From Argyresthia goedartella (taxonomy: Eukaryota; Arthropoda; Insecta; Lepidoptera; Argyresthiidae): 64,000 bases of DNA. The translations under genes and the position numbers were made by a program. Location: positions 39,766,208-39,830,207 of the forward strand of contig OX463806.1 in the NCBI GenBank assembly GCA_949825045.1. The letters are read 5' to 3'. Under the pieces are notes generated by a model. It ran no database searches and had not been told where the DNA came from. It saw only the letters and a program-made list of their open reading frames with translations. Shown piece after piece: positions 57,051 through 64,000 of the stretch (the stretch's first letter is position 1; each line of letters opens with the position of its first letter).

Positions 57051-58676
57051 TCAATCAGAACATCGCTTAAACAAAGTGGCAATAAAAGTGACCAATGAGG
57101 ACATCGCTTAAATAAATAAAGTGGCAATAAACTTGACCAATCAGAACATCGCTTAAACAAACAAAGTGGCAATAACAGTCACCAATGGGATCATTTCTTA
57201 AACAAGCAAAGTCGTAATAAAAGTGACCAATCAGAATATCGCATAAACAATCAAAGTCGCAATAAAAATGACCAATCAGAACATCGCATAAACAAACAAA
57301 GACGCAATAAAAGTGACCAATCAGAAGATCGCATAAACAAGCAAAGTCGCTATAAAAGTGACCAATCAGAACATCGCATAAACAAACAAAGTCGCAATAA
57401 AAGTCACCAATCAGAACATCGCTTAAATAAGCAAAGTCGCAATAAAAGTCATCAATCAGAACATCGCTTAAACAAGCAAAGTCGCAATAAAAGTGACCAA
57501 TCAGAACATCGCATAAACAAACAAAGTCGCAATAAAAGTGACCAATGAGAACATCGCATAAACAAACAAAGTCGCAATAAAAGTGACCAATCAAAACATC
57601 GCATAAACAAACAAAGTAGCAATAAAAGTGACCCATCAGAACATCGCTTAAACAAACAAAGTGGCAATAAAAGTGACCAATCAGAACATCGCTTAACCAA
57701 GCAAAGTCGCAATAAAAATGACCAATCAGAACATCGCATAAACAAGCAGTCGCAATAAAAATGACCAATCAGAACATCGCATAAACAAGCAAAGTCGCAA
57801 TAAAAGTGACCAATCAGAACATCGCTTTAAAAGCAAAGTGTCAATAAAAGTGACCAATCAGAACATCTCTTAAACAAGCAAAGTCGCAATAAAAGTGACC
57901 AATCAGAACATCGCTTAAACAAGCAGTCGCAATAAAAATGACCAATCAGAACATCGCTTAAACAAGCAAAGTCGCAATAAAAGTAACCAATCAGAACATC
58001 GCTTAAACAAGCAAAGTCGCAATAAAAATGAGCAATCAAAACATAGCATAAACAAGCAAAGTCGCAATAAAAGTGACCAATCAGAACATCGCATAAACAA
58101 GCAAAGTCGCAATAAAAGTGACCAATCAGAACATCGCATAAACAAACAAAGTGGCAATAAAAGTGACCAATCAGAACATCGCTTACACAAACAAAGTGGC
58201 AATAAAAGTGACCAATCAGAACATTGCATAAACAAACAAAGTGGCAATAAAAGTGACCAATCAGAACATCGCTTACACAAACAAAGTGGCAATAAAAGTG
58301 ACCAATCAGAAAATTGCATAAACAAGCAAAGTGGCAATAAAAGTGACTAATCAGAACATCGCTTAAACAAGCAAAGTGGCGATAAAAATGACCAATCAGA
58401 ACATCGCTTAAACAAGCAAAGTCGCAATAAAAATGACCAATCAGAACATCGCTTTAACAAGCAAAGTCGCAATAAAAATGACCAATCAAAACATCGCATA
58501 AACAAACAAAGTCGCAATAAAAGTGACCAATCAGAACATCGCATAAACAAACAAAGTGGCAATAAAAGTGACCAATCAGAACATCGCATAAACAAACAAA
58601 GTGGCAATAAAAGTGACCAATCAGAACATCGCATAAACAAACAAAGTGGCAATAAAAGTGACTAATCAGAAAATGT
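57051..58676. repeat. 45-bp minisatellite, about 36 units, each with a CCAAT-box motif
   Basis: The unit is 45 bp: AATAAAAGTGACCAATCAGA, then ACATCGCATAAACAAACAAA, then GTCGC or GTGGC. Because 45 is divisible by three and lacks stops on the minus strand, long minus-strand frames arise (up to 233 codons of a 15-residue repeat, CLCDVLIGHFYCDFV type). I regard these as non-coding. Units with a shortened joint (CAAGCAGTCGC, 42 bp) mark internal duplications. It lies 300 bp upstream of exon 12. Confidence 0.95.
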
Positions 58677-58982
58677 CTTAGAACTAGATGTTAGAATTAC
58701 TTGATGGGGCTACAGATCAAACTGTATGATGAGTGATGCCTAGGCCTTGTCAAGCGTATGTATCGTATGCACACTTAACTATTTTTCGGTTCGTTCAGAA
58801 TGCTCACATACTGACAACCTTCAGTCCATGTAAATAAAGTCCATTAGGTAAAAGCACATGATATCAAATATACTACCGTACTATACTAATACCTAACCCA
58901 GACAAACAGGTCGCTGGCAACTGCACCCCTTGTTTTACCTTTTATTTTTGTTTTAACATCTTGGTTGTCCCCCCCTCCCTAG

Positions 58983-59124
58983 CGCGCGCAAGGAGGGTGT
59001 GCCTTCGTGCGTGGGCGCACGTCTTGCGTCGCGCCACCAGCACAGACCAAGCAACGTGGCGCTGCCGGCTGCCGCAGACCACAACAACACCCCACACAGC
59101 CCTACCTCCCCGCCACATTCCAAT
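58983..59124 (+). CDS. RhoGEF exon 12 (Ser/Pro/His-rich tail)
   Basis: The 142-nt exon follows a strong C/T tract (CCCCCCTCCCTAG) and ends before GTGAGT. Its first base completes His with the CA of the previous exon. It then reads ARKEGVPSCVGARLASRHQH and ends NNTPHSPTSPPHSN. It has no domain; the SP/TP pairs could be phosphorylation sites (inference). The frame is open at the donor, so at least one more exon lies downstream. Confidence 0.72.
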
Positions 59125-61060
59125 GTGAGTATCGAATCATTCATGGGACGATACAACCTATTACGAGTTCGGTTTGTTTCGACCATGATCGAATTTATTT
59201 GGTTAGGAAGGAACTGATATTGAAACCATAACACTGATCTGAAGGTTCCTGCGTAATGGAGCAGTGCGGGAGTGCTAAGGTGACATTACATATCACGCCG
59301 ACCCCGCATTAAAATCTCGCCTCATACAAACGTCACGGTAATACATCCTCGCGCACCGCTTATGGTGTACGCACACTTATCGGCATTGGCAGGCGCAGAT
59401 CGCCCTGTCCGCATCGCCCGCACGGCTCGACATCGTCGAAGGAATCTTCCGCGCTGCTTTTGCACGCTACTCACGCGATGTTTCGTCGCACGCAACAGAA
59501 CTAAGAATGCCGACGATTCGTCCGCATCTTCCGCGCCAAATCTGATGACGTCATCAGGATTTCTATTCCGACGAGTTAGAGTTCCGATGCGGCTAGGTTT
59601 GCGAAACCTCGCATAGGATTTTTATATAACGAATTTTGAAAAACGATCTGTCCGGGGCGTCCGTTGCGGACCACAGCGATACGTGTGCATTCACCTCATT
59701 AATACCACAGGAACTCAGTTAAGCTACTTTAATATTAATTTTGAATTGACGCCATACCTATCTGTTTCTTTGCAATCCGATAAACGTAAAATAATTACTG
59801 TGTCGTTCTGTCGGTAAAAATGATCGACTGGTCGGATCGACACGAACGTACTTTTGTATATTCGGGAGCTTGCTTAAGGTAGTATGGGTTAGCCGGAGTT
59901 GGTACTAATGCACTATCTATGCTTATTCTCATTCAAATTAAGCTCGGTCAGCGTGAGTAAAAGAAAGCAAGTCGTCTGAAAAAACTGTACAGCCATCAGC
60001 GTCAACCTACATTTCACAGAACATAACAGACAGCATCACGCCTTTTCCCATACAAGGTGGCAGAGGCACAATTGTGCCCGCTTTGAGCCAGTTATTCAAT
60101 ACTCCATTTCGCGTGACAGGGGGCTAGCCCATCGCAGCAGTTATGGAGTAATGAAGGCTTTCTCACGATGTTTTTCCATCACCGTTAGAACGTCCGTATA
60201 TTGTACTTAAGATAAATTACCTCATTGGGGAGAGTGAGAAGCAAGCGTGAATCCCATTAGACCACGCACCTCTTTTAAAGAATGAATAAGTTCTTCTAAT
60301 CACACTACACCTGGGTCTAAGCGGGCATAAGTAATTGACGAGGGGAGGTCCAATCCTAATTTTCGCAAAATAAGGAGGATCTAGATAGATAAGGCGAAGC
60401 ACATACATTTATTTTATTTTTATTAATGATATTTTTTTTATTGGCTCAGATAAGTTTTTTTAAAGGCGAAGCACATACATTTATTTTATTTTTATTAATT
60501 ATATTTTTTTTATTGGCTCAGATAAGTTTTTTTACATTTTTATCCCCATTATCCGCCATTTTGAAAAAGAACCATTTACTGAATCGACAGAAAAACATAT
60601 AAATATCCAACTGCGCACAAAATTTCGCAAGAATCGTTTAAGTTTCGCGTTCGCTCAGTCCATTAAGCTATTTCTCATTAGCCTTGGTTCCCTTCGTTTC
60701 ATTTGGACCTCCCTCATATCAAAATATTGACTAACTGCGTCACGCAGGAATCAGGATTCTACTAATTCAACCATTTTTAAATGGCGTCGCTATTTATTCG
60801 GATGATTAACCACATTTAATCAGGGTGTAATACAGCGGTAGACATCTCGGTAACTCTACCAACTAATATGAGAGAATAATTTGAAATTCATACTCCAATA
60901 TGATTATAGTGCAACAACTGCTTAAATAATATTTCACTACCCGTCGAAACTTTTTTACCTTTAAGGACGTATGGTAAGTGAAATGATTTCCAGTAATCAT
61001 GATCAGCTAAAATAGCGCAATAGTTGCCACTCATATAGTGTGTATTCCAATCATAACTTA
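59125..61060. other. downstream intron, with a 72-bp tandem duplication
   Basis: 60391-60534 is two near-identical 72-bp units beginning AAGGCGAAGCACATACATTT. A GC-rich stretch at 59340-59620 contains an 84-codon open frame without similarity. No gene was recognised. Confidence 0.5.
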
Positions 61061-61064
61061 AAAC

Positions 61065-61200
61065 ATTTTATCTGCACACGTGTCATAAACCCTCTTTACT
61101 GCGTACAAAAACCGCACGTTACGATCAGCACAATGTTAAACTACTTGGTAAAAACTCATTTCTTATCTGTAAAATTACACATTATAACCATTGTTCAGGC
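61065..61200 (-). repeat. dispersed repeat family A, copy 4 (partial)
   Basis: GTCATAAACCCTCTTTACTG, CGCACGTTACGATCAGCAC and AAAACTCATTTCTTATCTG match 30045-30125 in the same orientation. Confidence 0.6.
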
Positions 61201-61770
61201 TTCTAAGCACCTAATGACCTCGTAGGGGCCCATGAGCTACGAGGTAGCGTGACGATCAGGTGCCAAGAAGTGATGAACGTCGGCGATTCACCGAGCTGAA
61301 GTTATGTGGGGTAGATCTAACCTGGTCTGTGCTTCGGTCCCGTCAACCTCCTGTCTCTCTGCAAGGCCCGGGTGCACCCTAGGCTCTTCTTGGTAGACAG
61401 GTTCTTCAGCCAACCAGGTATGACTGGCGGGCCAGCTTCAATGAGCACAGTGTTCCAACACAGGTTATGTTCTACGTGGTAAATACAAATCGGGCACGAA
61501 AATCCGAACTTTATCTGGTTCGAGAGACAACGGCACACTCAGCTATATTAACAATCCTGAGGGAATCCCGAATACATTCCAGATGCCCTGCGATTTAATT
61601 TCAACCCCTAACCAAAACGCGTTTACATTGCGAGGGCTTTCGTCTGTCAGTTGTCAAAACTGCCTGATTGACAGCTAACGTCAAAATTAAAATGACCGTT
61701 CAGAAACCATCGATCGAATATCGATTTGGAATCGAACAATCACCCGCCCGGACAGGCACCCACCTGTCCC

Positions 61771-62961
61771 CTAATCTACGGGCAGCCGAGACAACGTTGC
61801 TACCGCTCGTTTTAGAACCGAGCCTCCTACTAGAACCTCTGCAGACCGGGGGGTCCCGTCCTTGCCAGGGAACAAGTTAACAATGCGCCCCCTGCGCCAA
61901 CGTAGTGGCGGTAGGTTAGCATCCTTAACCAGAACGAGGTCACCAACACTAGGGGGGCAAGTTTTGTCAGTCCACTTAAGGCGCTGTTGTAAGATATGCA
62001 GATACTCGAGCGACCAACGCTTCCAGAAATTCTGAGTAAACTGCTGCAACATCTGATACCTTGACAACCGATACAATTTCACTCCCTCGAAGGGGTGCTC
62101 GGGCAACGCGTTAAGTGGCTGTCCTATCAAGAAATGGCCTGGGGTCAGAGCCTCCAGGTCATTTGGATCCGAGCTGAGCGGACACAACGGTCGCGAATTG
62201 AGAACGGCCTCGATCTTACAAAACAATGTCGCGAGCTCCTCAAAAGTCAGCGCGGTCTGACCTACTATACGCCCTAAGTGCGTCTTAGCTGACTTAACTA
62301 CGGCCTCAAAAATCCCACCCCAGTGGGGGCAAATCGGTGGGCTGAAGGTCCACTGTATACCCCGACGGGAGAGGGCCGTTCCAATATCCACTTTATTTAC
62401 ATTCAAAAAGTTGACTATCTCTCGTAAGTATCGTTCCGCACCTATGTAGTTAGTGCCGTTATAAGAGCGGATCAAAGTTGGAAGTCCCCTTCGAGAAACA
62501 AACCTATCCAAACAAGCAATGAAAGCCTCTGTCGAGAGATCAGCAACGAGCTCGAGATGTACCGCCTTGGTGGATAAACAAACAAACACACATAGGTACG
62601 CCTTGTATTGCTTAGCGGTACGCAATCGTGAACTCTTCACCATAAACGGTCCTGCAAAATCCGTACCAACACCTGAAAACGGTCTGACCTCATTCACACG
62701 ATCAGGGGGCAAGTCCCCCATGAGAGGTTGCATCGTGGCAGCCTTAAGTCGATAACAAGGCATGCACCGAAACACGATGTTCCGTATGGCACGGCGGGCA
62801 GATAAGATCCAAAACTCCCGCTGGAGCGTGGCCAACAACGCGTTACAGCCGGCATGCGCGTTTTTAATATGACGATCAGTCACCAGCAATTCAACTAACT
62901 GTCCCCCCTTGGGGAGCAGAAGTGGGTGACGAGCCGAATACGACAGATTCGCATTGCGCAA
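61771..62961 (-). CDS. BEL/Pao pol: integrase and C-terminal domain (3' side of the nonsense codon)
   Basis: About 396 codons, in the same frame as the preceding block. They comprise a zinc-binding N-terminus (RHIKNAHAGCNALLATLQ and CMPCYRLKA: HHCC type), then the integrase core with GVGTDFAGPFMV (first Asp), IRSYNGTNYIGAE and GGIFEAVVKSAK (Glu). The second catalytic block reads SYNGTN where BEL integrases have SDNGTN, so the Asp is replaced by Tyr. The C-terminal chromatin/DNA-binding part has LTPGHFLIGQPL and GDLVLVKDANLPPLRWRRGR. The enzyme would insert element cDNA. The TTG at the 5' end is not a true start. Confidence 0.9.
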   Translation of the reverse strand: MRNANLSYSARHPLLLPKGGQLVELLVTDRHIKNAHAGCNALLATLQREFWILSARRAIRNIVFRCMPCYRLKAATMQPLMGDLPPDRVNEVRPFSGVGTDFAGPFMVKSSRLRTAKQYKAYLCVFVCLSTKAVHLELVADLSTEAFIACLDRFVSRRGLPTLIRSYNGTNYIGAERYLREIVNFLNVNKVDIGTALSRRGIQWTFSPPICPHWGGIFEAVVKSAKTHLGRIVGQTALTFEELATLFCKIEAVLNSRPLCPLSSDPNDLEALTPGHFLIGQPLNALPEHPFEGVKLYRLSRYQMLQQFTQNFWKRWSLEYLHILQQRLKWTDKTCPPSVGDLVLVKDANLPPLRWRRGRIVNLFPGKDGTPRSAEVLVGGSVLKRAVATLSRLPVD

Positions 62962-64000
62962 TCATCCTCCTACCCGAAGTAACCCGGTCGAATCAACAAA
63001 GGGGTTGAGACGCGCGACGGCTCCCTTCAATTTCGAACGTCCACTTCGTATAATCTCCAATTCTGCCCCAAACTTCGAGGACTGTACTAACCGGACCAAA
63101 TTCAACAGCGACTCGTTTCGCTCTGCCGGAGTCAGAATAGGGTTCAACGTTCGCTGATCGCGAGGAGTACGACAATTTCGAGCGAATCTCCTAATCCAAG
63201 TGGACACGTTTATCAACTTGTCAAGTGAGCTATACCGGTCCAGCAGAAACCCGGCGTCAGGGTCCTCAGCCTTCTGGGTAACATGCACGGCCGCTCTGGG
63301 GCCATGATCCGAAGATACTACTACATGGCTGTGGGGCCAGTCCGATTCTCTCTTGGCAAGCCAGGGTGGTCCCCACCACAAATGGTATCTAACGAGTTCA
63401 GGAGCCCGACATCCCCTCGATGCACAATCAGACGGGCTCAATTCTCCTGGTACATGTCTCCAGGTCAGTGGGACCTCAGACGACACAATCTGGGAGACAC
63501 GGTTCGCAACAAAAACCTCTAAGTTATGGACCGAAGCCTTCAGCCAGCACAAAACAATCTGGCTGTCCGTCCACGCGTACACCGTATCCTCCAAAACCAC
63601 TGACCCACGCAACACTGTTAGAGTGTGATTCAAAAGTTTGGTCAAAATAGCAGCCCCGGACAGTTCCAGTTTTGGAATCGTCATCCTTGTTCGAATAGGC
63701 GCTACCTTGCTTTTTGCCAAAACCAAACGCACGTCGACCTCCCCGGTGGAGGTGACGGTTCGCAAATAAACCGCTGCCGCAAACCCTCGTTCAGAGGCAT
63801 CACAAAACCCGTGAAGGGTTGCCCTGTAATCCCCAGCAGGGACCAATTTCCTCGGCAGCGATACATTATTTATGTCCGACAGCGAGGTGAACATTCGCGT
63901 CCAATCAGTCAACAAATCACCTGAGAGGTGGGTGTCCCAGGTCAACTGAGCCGCCCATAGCCTTTGCATAAAACATTTGAGAGCAAAGGTGACTAGAGAA
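62962..64000 (-). CDS. BEL/Pao pol: RNase H-like/Pao region (5' side of a nonsense codon)
   Basis: The frame is open to the window edge, so the internal ATG at 63969 is not a real start. It shows TLHGFCDASERGFAAAVYL (Pao RNase H-like block), LAKSKVAPIRTRMTIPKLEL, VYAWTDSQIVLCWLKAS (second RNase H-type Asp), FVANRVSQI and SPSDCASRGC, typical of BEL/Pao polyproteins. It ends VDSTGLLRVGG followed by TGA at 62964-62962. In related elements the next residue is usually Arg, so this is a CGA-to-TGA type change. Confidence 0.9.
   Translation of the reverse strand, partial: SLVTFALKCFMQRLWAAQLTWDTHLSGDLLTDWTRMFTSLSDINNVSLPRKLVPAGDYRATLHGFCDASERGFAAAVYLRTVTSTGEVDVRLVLAKSKVAPIRTRMTIPKLELSGAAILTKLLNHTLTVLRGSVVLEDTVYAWTDSQIVLCWLKASVHNLEVFVANRVSQIVSSEVPLTWRHVPGELSPSDCASRGCRAPELVRYHLWWGPPWLAKRESDWPHSHVVVSSDHGPRAAVHVTQKAEDPDAGFLLDRYSSLDKLINVSTWIRRFARNCRTPRDQRTLNPILTPAERNESLLNLVRLVQSSKFGAELEIIRSGRSKLKGAVARLNPFVDSTGLLRVGG

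Larger units (their letters stand above)
6577..59124 (+). other. Rho guanine-nucleotide exchange factor gene (Trio/Kalirin/p63RhoGEF family, GEFmeso-like), 12 exons, partial
   Basis: Overview of one split gene. Twelve exons on the + strand have AG/GT borders and mutually consistent phases: 6577-6640, 18431-18533, 25182-25298, 28860-28925, 30509-30592, 33402-33581, 38078-38172, 39561-39750, 40453-40650, 48596-48793, 50106-50308, 58983-59124. The product has a basic, Ser/Pro-rich N-terminal linker, a complete DH domain (catalyses GDP release from Rho-family GTPases) and a PH domain packed behind it. Diagnostic motifs are ELVETEELYVEHL (CR1), MIFGNIEEIYKWH, and LIKPIQRIQKYHLLVQKIL (CR3). The wording matches the Trio/Kalirin GEF2 and p63RhoGEF branch of Dbl proteins. 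GEFmeso is a plausible insect ortholog, but I cannot separate it from trio without a tree. The first exon starts mid-codon and no stop is reached in the last, so both ends lie outside or are unrecognised. Introns reach about 12 kb and hold most transposons in the window. Confidence 0.88.
61205..64000 (-). mobile_element. BEL/Pao retrotransposon, copy 2: pol 3' half and probable 3' LTR
   Basis: Pol runs on the minus strand from the window edge to 61771. Below it, TAGGGGACAGGTGGG (purine-rich) precedes a probable LTR starting about 61762 and ending somewhere near 61210-61320. The element continues beyond the window. Apart from one stop codon the frame is intact, so it is much younger than the copy at 42.4 kb. 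Confidence 0.85.

Noticed and set aside
59362..59616. 84-codon GC-rich open frame
   Set aside because: No similarity and no splice-compatible phase with exon 12. It may be part of an unrecognised repeat.

Overview
The window looks like a stretch of a large-intron lepidopteran (moth or butterfly) chromosome. This is an inference from the repeats rather than a species call: tRNA-derived SINEs followed by (ATT)n, RTE-type 3' ends carrying the 'gggttccgtacc' signature, LINE 3' ends with pentamer tails, BEL/Pao pol fragments and a long-TIR Tc1-like element. There is no bacterial-type gene density, and almost none of the longer open frames outside transposons are genes.

The one host gene runs on the + strand across nearly the whole window. 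I can place 12 short coding exons between 6577 and 59124 whose reading phases all agree from one to the next (about 1.64 kb of coding sequence). Together they encode a Dbl-family Rho guanine-nucleotide exchange factor: a low-complexity N-terminal linker (exons at 6577, 18431, 25182, 28860, 30509), a DH domain (33402, 38078, 39561, 40453), a PH domain (48596, 50106) and a Ser/Pro/His-rich tail (58983). The DH-PH pair is most like the Trio/Kalirin second GEF unit and p63RhoGEF; insect GEFmeso is the ortholog I would test first. Both ends of the gene appear to lie outside the window. Two possible alternative first exons (5750-5795 and 10193-10267) have compatible phases.

Most of the rest is intronic transposon sediment. 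1-2160: RLE-type LINE RT. 7049-8430: SINE and a Ty3/gypsy pol end. 9453-9711: second SINE. 10.6-12.1 kb: dispersed repeat with a CG-rich insert. 13.1-16.3 kb: LINE 3' end split by a 2.2 kb TA-flanked DNA element that holds a giant palindrome and an apparent captured 5' exon. 19.5-22.65 kb: a complete Tc1-like DD34E element split by a LINE with a 13-bp target duplication. 26.4-28.8 kb: gag-only LINE between TIR-like ends. 33.7-37.9 kb: nearly full-length CR1/Daphne-type LINE. 42.4-44.1 kb and 61.2-64.0 kb: BEL/Pao pol. There are two large minisatellites, 54.4-55.2 kb (58-bp unit) and 57.05-58.68 kb (45-bp unit, each with a CCAAT box).

The most unusual signal cuts across all of this: at least nine near-perfect, short-spacer inverted repeats (arms 15-42 bp), including two chained hairpins with identical AGGG loops at 6346-6467 and one that appears to have formed inside a retrotransposon gag frame. 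They look like products of replication template switching rather than of one transposon family.
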